Shown here piece by piece: positions 34,280 to 42,485 of a DNA stretch of 64,000 nt. This stretch comes from Streptomyces sp. RerS4 (GTDB lineage: Bacteria > Actinomycetota > Actinomycetes > Streptomycetales > Streptomycetaceae). Position 1 is the stretch's first letter, and every line of letters begins with the position of its first letter. Below the pieces are notes generated by a model. The model ran no database searches. It was not told the origin of the DNA and saw nothing but the letters and a program-made list of their open reading frames with translations. The position numbers and the translations under genes were made by a program. The DNA lies in NCBI RefSeq assembly GCF_023515955.1, contig NZ_CP097322.1, positions 2,606,001 through 2,670,000 on the forward strand, given 5' to 3'.

Positions 34280-35599
34280 TCAGGCGGTGACCGCGGCGGG
34301 CCGGGCGGGCCGGGCGGGCGTCGGCTTCGGCGCTTCGGCGTACACGGCCTCGGCGGGCAGGTGCCGCTCCAGCCGGAGCAGGGCGCAGGCGGCGCCGAGG
34401 GCGGCCACTGCGAGGACGGCCCACGGCAGCCGGCCGTCGACGGCGAGCAGCGCCGTGAACAGGGACGGGGCGAGGGCGGTGGCCAGGGAGTACGACAGCT
34501 GGTAGGTGGCGAGGTAGCGGCCGCGGACGGCTTCGGGGGCGGCCGAGACCGACAGGGCGCCGCCGGACGGGCTGTGGATCAGTTCGCCGAGGGTGTAGAC
34601 GACCACGATGGCCAGGAGGGCGACGAGGGTGACGGTCTGTCCGGGGCGCAGGGTGCCCAGGACGATCTGGGCGACGAAGGCGGCGGCGAACAGCAGCGAG
34701 CCGAGGGCGGCGGAGCGGGTGCGGCGGGCGCCGGAGCGGCGGACCCGGCCGGCCACGAGGACGCCGATCCCGGCGCACAGGGCGGTGTTGACGGTGAAGG
34801 CGGCGCCGGTGAGGGAGTCGGGGCCGCGCAGCCAGGTGGCGATGTAGAGCGGGAAGAGGACGGACAGGGCGGCGTAACCCAGCGCGGTGAGGAAGTTGGC
34901 GGCGGTCAGGCCGAGGAAGGGGCGGTCGCGCAGCACCATCCGGTAGCCGGCGGGCTGCCGCCGGGCGGAAGCGGAAGCGGAAGCGGTAGCAGGAGCAGGA
35001 GCGGCGGAGTCGTCGCGGACCGGGCGGACCCGAGCGACGAGCACTCCGGCGAGGGCGAAGGCCACGGCGTTGCCCCAGGCGGTGTAGTGGAATCCGCCCG
35101 TGCCCCACAGGGCGAGGACCCCGGAGACGAGGAGGGCGCCCGCGCCCATCCCGGCGTTCTGCAGGGCCCGCAGGGACGCCTGGAGCCGGTCGCGGGCGGC
35201 GCCGCGCGCCACTTCCCCGATCAGCGACTGCTGAACGACGGGGAAGGAGCGGTCGGCGAGCGCGGTGAACAGTGCGACGGCGGCGAAGGCCGGCAGGGAG
35301 CCCGCGAAGGGGTACAGGGCGAAGCCGAGGGCGCGTATCGCGTAGAGGACCAGGTTGACCCGGCGGGCGCCGAACCGGTCGACGGCGGAGCCGGCGAGCG
35401 GCATGAAGGCCAGCCCGGCCAGGCCGGTCGCGGTGAGGACCAGTCCGACGAGGGCGAAGGAGAGGCCGGTGACGTGGTGGAAGAAGACCAGCGAGAAGGG
35501 GATGTACATGCCGATCCCGATCGAACTGATCCCGACGCCGACGAGCAGGGACCTTTCCCCGGCCACGCGCGGCTCCCGCGACTTCGCGAACACCTTCAT
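34280..35599 (-). CDS. MFS transporter
   Basis: 439 aa with about 12 membrane helices. The loop after helix 2 reads AGSAVDRFGARRVNLV, a variant of the MFS motif A, and helix 5 has RALQNAGMGAGALLVSG. A central hydrophilic loop contains the Ala-Ser repeat TASASASA, encoded by a GGAAGC microsatellite. It is probably a drug or metabolite exporter in the plasma membrane. The ATG at 35599 is chosen because GGGGGAG lies 6 nt upstream; a GTG at 35602 would be too close. It heads the MFS-EamA-EamA-LysR block facing marR. Confidence 0.9.
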   Translation of the reverse strand: MKVFAKSREPRVAGERSLLVGVGISSIGIGMYIPFSLVFFHHVTGLSFALVGLVLTATGLAGLAFMPLAGSAVDRFGARRVNLVLYAIRALGFALYPFAGSLPAFAAVALFTALADRSFPVVQQSLIGEVARGAARDRLQASLRALQNAGMGAGALLVSGVLALWGTGGFHYTAWGNAVAFALAGVLVARVRPVRDDSAAPAPATASASASARRQPAGYRMVLRDRPFLGLTAANFLTALGYAALSVLFPLYIATWLRGPDSLTGAAFTVNTALCAGIGVLVAGRVRRSGARRTRSAALGSLLFAAAFVAQIVLGTLRPGQTVTLVALLAIVVVYTLGELIHSPSGGALSVSAAPEAVRGRYLATYQLSYSLATALAPSLFTALLAVDGRLPWAVLAVAALGAACALLRLERHLPAEAVYAEAPKPTPARPARPAAVTA

Positions 35600-35627
35600 C
35601 ACTCACTCCCCCAAGTAGATCACTTGT

Positions 35628-35651
35628 AAGTAGCTTACCGCTAAGCTACTT
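35628..35651. promoter_or_regulatory. MarR-type palindromic operator
   Basis: Two perfect 10-bp arms, AAGTAGCTTA and TAAGCTACTT, are separated by CCGC. Half-site-like repeats flank them (AAGTAGATCACTTG on the left, TCAAGCAACTT on the right). The dyad sits between the divergent MFS and MarR genes, 28 bp from the MFS start. It is the expected binding site for the adjacent MarR regulator, repressing the exporter block and its own gene. Confidence 0.8.
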
Positions 35652-35704
35652 ACCGTCAAGCAACTTTCTTGCGAACAAGGAAGTGGAACCCGGATACTTC
35701 CGCC

Positions 35705-36241
35705 ATGACCGAGGCAGAGGCACACCAGGCAGAGGTACACCAGGCAGAGGCACCCAAGGACGCCGTCGACGCGATCATCGACCAGTGGTACGCGGTGCGA
35801 CCGGAGCTGGAGACCGCACCCATGGCCGTCTTCGGCCGGATCTATCGGATCTCCAAGGCCATGGGCGACGCGATGGAGGCCGCCTACGCCCGCTACGGGC
35901 TCACCCGCGGCGAGTTCGACGTCGTCGGCACCTTGCGCCGGTCGGGAGCCCCGTACACCCTCTCGCCCCGCCAGCTGTCCGCCACGCTCATGCTCACCAC
36001 GGGCGGCATGACGGGACGCCTGGACAAGCTGGAGAAGGCCGGGCTCCTCACCCGCAGCCCCGATCCGCACGACCGGCGCGGGCTCCAGGTGACGATCACC
36101 GAGCGCGGCCTCGCCCTCATCGACGAGGCGGTCACGGCGGGCCTGGAGGTGCAGCGCTCCGCGCTCACCGGCTTCGAGCCCGCGGAGATCGAGCTGCTGA
36201 CGGGCCTGCTCCGCAGACTGCTGGCCGACGTCCCGGCGTAA
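35705..36241 (+). CDS. MarR-family transcriptional regulator
   Basis: 178 aa. A charged N-terminal tail (AEAHQAEVHQAEAPKD, a short imperfect repeat) precedes the winged helix: RYGLTRGEFDVVGTLRRSG, recognition region LSPRQLSATLMLTTGGMTGRLDKLEKAG, and wing SPDPHDRRGLQVTITERG. Such regulators are released by phenolic or other small ligands. The ATG at 35705 lacks a good ribosome binding site, so the mRNA may be leaderless; a TTG at 35669 would overlap the operator side. The divergent MFS exporter and the palindrome between them define the likely regulon. Confidence 0.93.
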   Translation: MTEAEAHQAEVHQAEAPKDAVDAIIDQWYAVRPELETAPMAVFGRIYRISKAMGDAMEAAYARYGLTRGEFDVVGTLRRSGAPYTLSPRQLSATLMLTTGGMTGRLDKLEKAGLLTRSPDPHDRRGLQVTITERGLALIDEAVTAGLEVQRSALTGFEPAEIELLTGLLRRLLADVPA

Positions 36242-36360
36242 CGCGGCACGCGTCCGGGCCTGACGCGGCACGCGTCCGGGCACGACAAGGCGCCGGAGGT
36301 CACGCGAGCACGGACGGCGCCGGCTCCGCGGACCTCCGGCGCCCGGAAGTCTGGGAAGGA

Positions 36361-36384
36361 GGGACCGTCCGGCCGGACGGTCCC
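36361..36384. terminator. Bidirectional hairpin after marR
   Basis: GGGACCGTCCGG directly followed by CCGGACGGTCCC, a 24-bp perfect palindrome. It lies between the convergent marR and small membrane-protein genes. Confidence 0.7.
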
Positions 36385-36397
36385 CGAGGGGGCTGGG

Positions 36398-36637
36398 TCA
36401 GCCCGCGTTCTGCTGCTTGCGCGACTTGTCGCCGACCATCACGAGACCCGCGATGACCAGGAACAGCACGATCGGCGCGGCCACGTACAGGCCGAGCGTC
36501 TCGCCAATGCTCAGGCCCGGACCCGGGTCGTCGCCGTCGTCGCGGGTGACCGCGAGGGCGGGAGACGTCATCAGCAGCATCATCAGCGTCGATCCGGCCG
36601 TGACGGCGCCGGCGCGCAGAGCGTTCTTCTTGTCCAC
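36398..36637 (-). CDS. Small secreted or membrane protein, unknown
   Basis: 79 aa, shorter than most gene finders favour. The start VDKKNALRAGAVTAG and cleavage after SPALA form a signal peptide. A short acidic, glycine-rich segment (TRDDGDDPGPGLSIGE) is followed by a second hydrophobic helix (LYVAAPIVLFLVIAGLVMV) and a basic tail GDKSRKQQ. It would be a single-span membrane protein with a short outside segment and a positive inside tail. The GTG start at 36637 lies just 20 bp from the malQ stop on the same strand, so it may be transcribed with malQ. I do not recognise a family. Confidence 0.7.
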   Translation of the reverse strand: MDKKNALRAGAVTAGSTLMMLLMTSPALAVTRDDGDDPGPGLSIGETLGLYVAAPIVLFLVIAGLVMVGDKSRKQQNAG

Positions 36638-36657
36638 GGTGCAAACGTAGCGAACAC

Positions 36658-38646
36658 CTAAAGCGGGCGCGCGCCCGGGGGTGCCGTACGGGGACGCGCA
36701 CCCTCCCGCACCGCGCTCAACAGGGCGTTCGCCCGGGGCGAGGCGGTCAGCGCCTCCAGCGTCAGGGGCCGGCCCGCCGCGTCGGCGAGCGGCAGCCGCC
36801 AGTTGGGGTACTGGTCCCAGGTGCCCGGCAGGTTCTGCGGCCGCCGGTCCCCCACCGCGTCCGGCAGCCATACGCCGACCAACCGGGCGGGCGTGCGCAG
36901 CAGGAAGGCGTACAGGGCTCGTACGGCGGCCTCCTCGGTCTTGGTCTCCAGCCCGAGCCCGTCCAGCCGGGTCAGCCAGCCCGCCGTGTCGGCCGCGTCC
37001 TCGGCCCGCTCCGCGTCCAGGGGGCGGGTCAGCAGCCCGAGCCGGTCGCGCAGTTCGACGTGGGCCCCGGCCAGCTTCGCGGCGGTGGGCGGCAGGTCGT
37101 GGGTGGTGACCGTGGCCAGACAGTCGCGCCGCCAGTCGGCGGGCGCGAGCGGTTCTCCGTCGCCCGCCCAGTCCCGCTCGAACCACAGGACGGACGTGCC
37201 GAGGATCCCGCGCCTGGCCAGCGCCCGGCGCACCTGCGGCTCGACCGTCCCCAGGTCCTCGCCCACGACCACGGCCCCGGCCCGGTGGGCCTCCAGGACG
37301 AGGACGGCCAGCATCGCCTCGCCGTCGTAGGAGACGTACGTGCCCTGCGCGGGCGGGGTCCCCTCCGGGATCCACCAGAGCCGGAACAGGCCCATGACGT
37401 GGTCGATGCGCAACGCCCCCGCGTACCGGAACACCCCGCGCAGCAGTTCCCGGAAGGGGGCGTACGCCGCCCGCTCCAGGGCGTCGGGCCGCCAGGGCGG
37501 CAGTCCCCAGTCCTGGCCGCGGGCGTTGAAGGCGTCCGGCGGGGCGCCGACGTCGACGTGCCGGGCGTGGAAGCCCGTACGGGCGTCCGAGCCCTCGGGG
37601 TGCACGCCGACGGCCAGGTCGTGCACGATGCCGACGCTCATCCCGGCCTCGCGCGCGGCCCGCTGGGCGGACGTCAGCTGGGTGTCCGTCAGCCACACCA
37701 GCCACGCGTGGAACTCGGCCCGCCGCACCGGGTCCTCCCCGGCGGCGGTCGCGCACCACGCGGCATGCCGCTCCAGCGGCTCGCCCTGCGCGGCGCGGAA
37801 CTCCCGCCAGGCGGCCTCCCTGACGGGTGAACGCGGGACGGCGTACAACAGTTCCAGGGCGGCCCGCTTGAGCTCCCACACCGCGTCCCGGTCGATGAGG
37901 GCGCCCTTCTCCAGCACCTCGCGGCGCAGCCCGGCGCCCCGTTCGGCCAGTTCGGCGAGGGCTTCGCGGTCGGGGCAGTCGGCGTACTCGGGGACGTCCT
38001 CGATCCGCAGGTGCACCGGGTCCGGGAAGCGGCGCGAGGCCGGCCGGTAGGGGGAGGGGTCGGTCGGAGTGCCGGGGACGGCGGCGTGCAGCGGGTTGAC
38101 CTGGACGAAGTCGGCGCCGTGGGTACGGGCCGCCCAGCGGGCCAGCTCCGCCAGGTCGCCGAGGTCCCCCATGCCCCAGGAGCGCTCCGAGAGCAGCGAG
38201 TACAGCTGGACGAGCAGCCCGTGGGCCCGCGGCGGCGCGGCCGGGGCCCGCTCCGGGGCCACGATCAGGGTGGCCCCGGCGGTGCGCCCGTCGGGGGTCT
38301 CGGCGGTCAGGCGGTGCACCCCGAGCGGCAGTTCGGGGCCCCATGCCACCTCCCCGCCCCCCTCCAGGGCCACCCGCAGCCGGGTCCCGGGCGGCAGCGC
38401 GGTCACCGCCGCCGGGGTGTCCTCCCCGCGCCACCGCACCACCGTCGGCGGCAACGGCCGCGCGGCCCGCTCCCGCTCGGCGGCGTCGGCCGACGCCCTG
38501 ACCTCCGCGTCGGTGTCGACGGGGACCCCGAGCAGGGCGAGGACCGTCCGGACGGTGGCGTCGGGCACCCGGATGGTGACCTCCTCGGCGGGCCGGTAGC
38601 TGGTGGCGACGCCGTGGTGGGCCGCGAGCCGGGCGAGGTGGTCCAT
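36658..38646 (-). CDS. malQ: 4-alpha-glucanotransferase (amylomaltase, GH77)
   Basis: 662 aa. It transfers maltosyl units between alpha-1,4-glucans in maltodextrin and glycogen metabolism. Catalytic residues are Asp415 (in LRIDHVMGLF, nucleophile), Glu463 (GEDLGTV, acid/base) and Asp517 (TTHDLPP). YSLLSERSWGMGDLGDL marks the start of the catalytic barrel after an N-terminal beta domain of about 135 residues, which is usual in the actinobacterial enzymes. It begins 13 bp after the small repeat-peptide gene upstream, so both are probably on one transcript. Confidence 0.95.
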   Translation of the reverse strand: MDHLARLAAHHGVATSYRPAEEVTIRVPDATVRTVLALLGVPVDTDAEVRASADAAERERAARPLPPTVVRWRGEDTPAAVTALPPGTRLRVALEGGGEVAWGPELPLGVHRLTAETPDGRTAGATLIVAPERAPAAPPRAHGLLVQLYSLLSERSWGMGDLGDLAELARWAARTHGADFVQVNPLHAAVPGTPTDPSPYRPASRRFPDPVHLRIEDVPEYADCPDREALAELAERGAGLRREVLEKGALIDRDAVWELKRAALELLYAVPRSPVREAAWREFRAAQGEPLERHAAWCATAAGEDPVRRAEFHAWLVWLTDTQLTSAQRAAREAGMSVGIVHDLAVGVHPEGSDARTGFHARHVDVGAPPDAFNARGQDWGLPPWRPDALERAAYAPFRELLRGVFRYAGALRIDHVMGLFRLWWIPEGTPPAQGTYVSYDGEAMLAVLVLEAHRAGAVVVGEDLGTVEPQVRRALARRGILGTSVLWFERDWAGDGEPLAPADWRRDCLATVTTHDLPPTAAKLAGAHVELRDRLGLLTRPLDAERAEDAADTAGWLTRLDGLGLETKTEEAAVRALYAFLLRTPARLVGVWLPDAVGDRRPQNLPGTWDQYPNWRLPLADAAGRPLTLEALTASPRANALLSAVREGARPRTAPPGARPL

Positions 38647-38659
38647 CGGGGGTCCCTGT

Positions 38660-38902
38660 CTAGAAGCCCGCGGCGGCTGCGGCGGGGAGGGTGGGCTCGC
38701 TGGTCAGCGGGGCCTCGTCCGCGAGCGGGGGTTCGCTGGTCAGCGGCGCGTACGCGGAGCCGGGCAGCGGGGGCTCACTGGTGAGGGGCCCCTCCGCCGG
38801 CCCGGACTGGGCGGGCAGGTGCGCGAGCGGGGCGTGGGCACGGGTGGCGGGGACGGGGGGTTCGAGGGTGCGGGCGGAAGAGGCGGCGGTACGGGCATTC
38901 AT
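38660..38902 (-). CDS. Small repeat peptide with PLTSEPPL units, unknown
   Basis: 80 aa. The ATG at 38902 has an excellent ribosome binding site, AAGGAG, 7 nt upstream. The second half contains three copies of PLTSEPPL or PLTSEPTL, separated by PGSAYA and ADEA, and the protein ends PAAAAAGF. A looser TLEPPV lies nearer the N-terminus. The three repeats use different synonymous codons (Thr ACC or ACC, Ser AGC or AGT, Glu GAA or GAG, Leu CTG or CTC), suggesting selection on the peptide and not on the DNA. No signal peptide or membrane helix is seen and it should be disordered. It lies just upstream of malQ. I do not recognise a family. Confidence 0.7.
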   Translation of the reverse strand: MNARTAASSARTLEPPVPATRAHAPLAHLPAQSGPAEGPLTSEPPLPGSAYAPLTSEPPLADEAPLTSEPTLPAAAAAGF

Positions 38903-39159
38903 GGGAGCACTCCTTCGTGCGCGAAGACCGGACCCGCCCATGCAACACCGCCGGGGAACACCGCAGCCATACCCAGTCGGAGGCACCGCATTCCTGACGG
39001 TTCCGGGTCGGATCCCCCCACCGCGCCCACACCCCCGGCGACGGGGGCGGCGGCTCGGGAGCATGCGTACGCCCGGCGCCGCCCCCCTCGGGTCGGTCCT
39101 CGATCCGTCCTCGTTCTGTTGTTCCCGGCCGTTCGTCCGGTCCTCGTCCGGCCCGGCCG

Positions 39160-39696
39160 CTACGACGCGGCGGCCCCGATGCGCGTCAGCGCGTCGTCGG
39201 CCCCGTACGGCTGGAGGTAGGGCATCCAGCGGGGGTCTCGGTGACCCGTTCCGATGATCCGCCACGCCAGGCCGGACGGCGGGGCCGGCTGGTGGCGCAG
39301 CCGCCAGCCCAGCTCCAGCAGGTGCCGGTCGGCCTTCACGTGGTTGCAGCGGCGGCACGCGGCGACGACGTTGTCCCAGACGTGCTGGCCGCCCCGACTG
39401 CGCGGGATGACGTGGTCGACGCTGGTGGCGACGGCCCCGCAGTACATGCAGCGGCCCCCGTCGCGGGCGAAGAGGGCGCGGCGGGTGAGGGGAACGGGCC
39501 CCCGGTAGGGGACCCGCACGAAACGCTTGAGCCGGACCACGCTGGGCGCGGGGACGGCTCTGGTCGCGCTGTGCAGGAAGGCGCCGGATTCCTCCAGGGA
39601 GATCGCTTTGTTCTCCAGGACGAGGACGAGCGCGCGGCGGAGCGGTACGACGCCGAGTGGCTCGTACGACGCGTTGAGGACCAGGACGTGCGGCAC
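39160..39696 (-). CDS. HNH endonuclease family protein
   Basis: 178 aa. It carries an HNH/McrA-like fold with Cys83-x2-Cys86, DH at 94-95 (SVDHVIPRSRGG), an Asn in WDN and Cys115-x2-Cys118 (ACRRCNHVK). The start MPHVLVLNASYEPLGVVPLRRA is highly typical of a house-keeping-like HNH protein found across actinobacteria as a single conserved gene, not a homing enzyme. Function in the cell is unknown; a role in DNA repair is only a guess. It is divergent from the MscS gene over 262 bp. Confidence 0.9.
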   Translation of the reverse strand: MPHVLVLNASYEPLGVVPLRRALVLVLENKAISLEESGAFLHSATRAVPAPSVVRLKRFVRVPYRGPVPLTRRALFARDGGRCMYCGAVATSVDHVIPRSRGGQHVWDNVVAACRRCNHVKADRHLLELGWRLRHQPAPPSGLAWRIIGTGHRDPRWMPYLQPYGADDALTRIGAAAS

Positions 39697-39958
39697 GGAC
39701 TGCCTCCTTGTACGCCGGCGGCGCGTGGCTCGCGCCGGGACGATCTGCCTTCCAGTCTCCCCTTACGGTCGGTCGAAACGCCACCACTCGCCCGTAACGG
39801 GTCCGGGGTGTTTTCAACCACACCCCCCTCATCCCCGCGTGAGTCCCGTCTCTCCCTCGAACACGGCGACAAGCTCGGGGTCCGTGCCCCGTTAGTGTGG
39901 TTGGCCTGCCCGCGCATCCCTTCCGGCGGGCAGACCGCTATGCCTGGAGGTTCCCGCC

Positions 39959-41026
39959 GTGCCCTCGCCCGCCACTCTGCTCCCCTTGGCAGCGACGACC
40001 ACCGACGACGCCGCCGAGAGCGTGACGAACGCCGCGAGCTTCATCGAGGAGAACTGGGCCACCTGGCTGAGCGTCGGCCTGCGGATCCTGCTGATCATCG
40101 TGATCGCGGCGGCGCTGCGTTCGGTGGTCCGCAAGGCGCTGACGAAGCTGATAAACCGGATGAACTCCGGCGCGGAGGCCGTCGAGGGCACGGCACTGGG
40201 CGGTCTGCTGGTCAACGCGGAGCGACGCCGGCAGCGTTCGGAGGCGATCGGCTCGGTGCTGCGTTCGGTGGCCTCGTTCCTGATCCTGGGCACGGCCGCG
40301 CTGATGGTGCTGGCGGCGCTGAAGATCGACCTGGCGCCGCTGCTGGCGAGTGCCGGTGTGGCCGGTGTGGCGATCGGTTTCGGCGCCCGGAACCTGGTGA
40401 CGGACTTCCTCTCCGGCGTGTTCATGATCATGGAGGACCAGTACGGCGTCGGCGACAAGATCGACGCGGGGGTGGCCTCCGGCGAGGTGATCGAGGTCGG
40501 TCTGCGCGTGACGAAGCTGCGCGGCGACAACGGTGAGATCTGGTACGTGCGCAACGGCGAGATCAAGCGGATCGGCAACCTCAGCCAGGGCTGGGCGACC
40601 GCCGGTGTGGACGTGCAGGTCAAGCCGACGGAGAACCTGAAGCGGATCCGCGAGGTGGTCCAGGGCGTCGCCGACACGCTGGCGAAGGAGTCCCCGTGGG
40701 ACGAGCGCCTGTGGGGTCCGGTGGAGGTGCTGGGTCTGGACGAGGTGCTGCTGGCCTCGATGACCGTGAAGGTGTCGGCCAAGACCATGCCGGGTCAGCA
40801 GTTCGCCGTGGAGCGCGAGCTGCGCTGGCGGATCAAGGAGGCCTTCGACGCGGCGGGCATCCGGATCATCGGCGGACTGCCGGCGGGCGACGAGGAGGAC
40901 GAGGCGCAGCCCGCGGACCCGGCGGCCGCCGTGGCCCCGCCGTCGGCGCTCGCCAACCCGACCTCGCCGCAGTCCCTGGCCACCGCCCCGATCCCGGCGC
41001 CGCAGCCGCCCCGGATCACCAAGTAG
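39959..41026 (+). CDS. MscS-family mechanosensitive ion channel
   Basis: 355 aa. Membrane helices occur at about 37-55 and 100-120, followed by the pore-lining TM3 with APLLASAGVAGVAIGFGARN and DFLSGVFMIMEDQYGVGD at the start of the cytoplasmic beta domain. The C-terminal 45 residues are Pro-Ala-rich and disordered. The channel releases solutes after osmotic downshock. The GTG at 39959 has CTGGAGG 8 nt upstream. It forms a single-gene unit ended by a terminator. Confidence 0.93.
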   Translation: MPSPATLLPLAATTTDDAAESVTNAASFIEENWATWLSVGLRILLIIVIAAALRSVVRKALTKLINRMNSGAEAVEGTALGGLLVNAERRRQRSEAIGSVLRSVASFLILGTAALMVLAALKIDLAPLLASAGVAGVAIGFGARNLVTDFLSGVFMIMEDQYGVGDKIDAGVASGEVIEVGLRVTKLRGDNGEIWYVRNGEIKRIGNLSQGWATAGVDVQVKPTENLKRIREVVQGVADTLAKESPWDERLWGPVEVLGLDEVLLASMTVKVSAKTMPGQQFAVERELRWRIKEAFDAAGIRIIGGLPAGDEEDEAQPADPAAAVAPPSALANPTSPQSLATAPIPAPQPPRITK

Positions 41027-41058
41027 GCCTCACGTCGCGCCCGTCACCCTGCCCCATC

Positions 41059-41094
41059 GCGCTGCCCCGTCGGTCACATCCGGCGGGGCAGCGC
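41059..41094 (+). terminator. Terminator of the MscS gene
   Basis: GCGCTGCCCCG (41059-41069) pairs with CGGGGCAGCGC (41084-41094) over 11 bp with a 14-nt loop. Confidence 0.78.
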
Positions 41095-41118
41095 CATTGA
41101 CAGGCCTCGGAACGCGAC

Positions 41119-41143
41119 AGGAAACTTACCTAACAATTCTTCC
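41119..41143. promoter_or_regulatory. Candidate CsnR operator/promoter
   Basis: An AT-rich patch (GAAACTTACCTAACAATTC) flanked by AGGA and TTCC lies directly upstream of csnR, about 20 bp from its start. AGGAA and TTCC form a loose dyad. Because ROK regulators commonly bind at their own promoter, this is the likely CsnR site. I could not verify it against the published CsnR box. Confidence 0.5.
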
Positions 41144-41163
41144 GGCGAGAGAGAGACCGCTCC

Positions 41164-42387
41164 ATGCCCGCCGCAACACCCGGAACGCCCAGCCTGCTGC
41201 GCGCCATGAACGACCGCGCCGCGCTGGAGCTGCTGCTCGCGCACGGCCCGCTGTCCCGGACCCGGATCGGGCACCTGACCGGCCTGTCCAAGCCGACCGC
41301 CTCGCAGCTGCTGGCCCGACTGGAGGCCGCCGGACTCGTCGTGGCCACCGGCACCGACGAGGGCCGCCCCGGCCCCAACGCCCAGTTGTACACGCTCAAC
41401 GCCCGCGCCGCGCACGTCGGCGCCCTGGACGTCACCCCCGAGCGGGTCCTCGCGGCCGTCGCCGACCTGGCCGGGACGATCGTCGGCAGCTTCGAGCTCC
41501 CCTACGCGGAGGGCGCCGAAGCCGTCGCGCAGGTCACCGGAGCCCTCGACGGGGCCCTGGAGGCCGCGGGCCTCGGCCGCGCCGACCTGCACCGGGTGGT
41601 CATCGCCACCCCCGGCGCCTTCGACCCCCGCACCGGCCGGCTGCGCTACGCCAGCCACCTGCCCGGCTGGCACTCGCCGACCCTGCTCGACGAAATGGCG
41701 GCCGCCCTGCCCCTGCCGGTCGAGTACGAGAACGACGTCAACCTGGCGGCCGTGGCCGAACAGCGGCTCGGCGCGGCCCGGGGCCACGAGGACTTCGTCC
41801 TGCTGTGGAACGAGGAGGGCCTCGGCGCCGCCCTGGTGCTCGGCGGGCGCCTCCACCGCGGCTGGACCGGCGGCGCCGGCGAGGTCGGCTTCCTGCCCGT
41901 ACCGGGACACCCCCTGGTGCGGGAGGTCACCCGGGCCAACACCGGCGGCTATCAGGAGCTGGCCGGCGTACAGGTCCTGCCGCGACTGGCCGCCGAACTC
42001 GGCATCGAGCCCCCGCCGGCGGCCACCGGCGAGGACTCCGGATACGCCGCAGCGGAGGTGGCGGCGGGCGTCGCCCTGCTGCGGCTGGCCGCCGACCGAC
42101 CCGAGGGCGCGCACCTGCGCTTCCTCCACTCCTACGCCACCCTCCTCGCGACCGGTCTGGCCTCGCTGGTCTCCGTCCTCGACCCGGAGATCGTGGTGCT
42201 GTCCGGGGCCGCGATCACCGCGGGCGGCGAGCCGCTGCGCGCCCTGTTGGAGACCGAACTCGGCGAACTGGCCCCTTCCCGGCCCCGGCTGGTCGCCGGC
42301 GAGGTGAGCGAACGGCCCGTGCTGCGGGGCGCTCTGGAAAGCGCCCTGGCCGCCGCCCGCGAGGAAGTCTTCGACACCTCCCGCTGA
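41164..42387 (+). CDS. csnR: ROK-family transcriptional repressor, CsnR type
   Basis: 407 aa. An N-terminal winged helix (LSRTRIGHLTGLSKPTASQLLARLEAAGLV) is joined to a ROK sugar-kinase fold (LYTLNARAAHVGALDVTPERV, NEEGLGAALVLGG, GGAGEVGFLPV). The usual ROK zinc motif CxCGxxGCxE is missing. Gene order and content match the csnR-csnK cluster of Streptomyces coelicolor/lividans, where CsnR represses uptake of chitosan oligosaccharides and chitosanase; I assign the name by that match. It leads the operon, 98 bp ahead of csnE. Confidence 0.85.
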   Translation: MPAATPGTPSLLRAMNDRAALELLLAHGPLSRTRIGHLTGLSKPTASQLLARLEAAGLVVATGTDEGRPGPNAQLYTLNARAAHVGALDVTPERVLAAVADLAGTIVGSFELPYAEGAEAVAQVTGALDGALEAAGLGRADLHRVVIATPGAFDPRTGRLRYASHLPGWHSPTLLDEMAAALPLPVEYENDVNLAAVAEQRLGAARGHEDFVLLWNEEGLGAALVLGGRLHRGWTGGAGEVGFLPVPGHPLVREVTRANTGGYQELAGVQVLPRLAAELGIEPPPAATGEDSGYAAAEVAAGVALLRLAADRPEGAHLRFLHSYATLLATGLASLVSVLDPEIVVLSGAAITAGGEPLRALLETELGELAPSRPRLVAGEVSERPVLRGALESALAAAREEVFDTSR

Positions 42388-42485
42388 GCCCTTCCCCGTC
42401 CGTACCCCCACGCCCCATCGACCATGCCCCATCGACGCATCGGCACCCCCACCGGAAGTTCCTCCAGCAGAGAGCGAGCACCGCC

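Noticed and set aside
38660..38902. Graspetide-type RiPP precursor for the PLTSEPPL peptide
   Set aside because: There is no ATP-grasp ligase, protease or exporter nearby. Kept only as an unknown repeat peptide.
39160..39696. Homing endonuclease or intron-associated HNH
   Set aside because: The gene is free-standing with a conserved start and no intron or intein borders around it.
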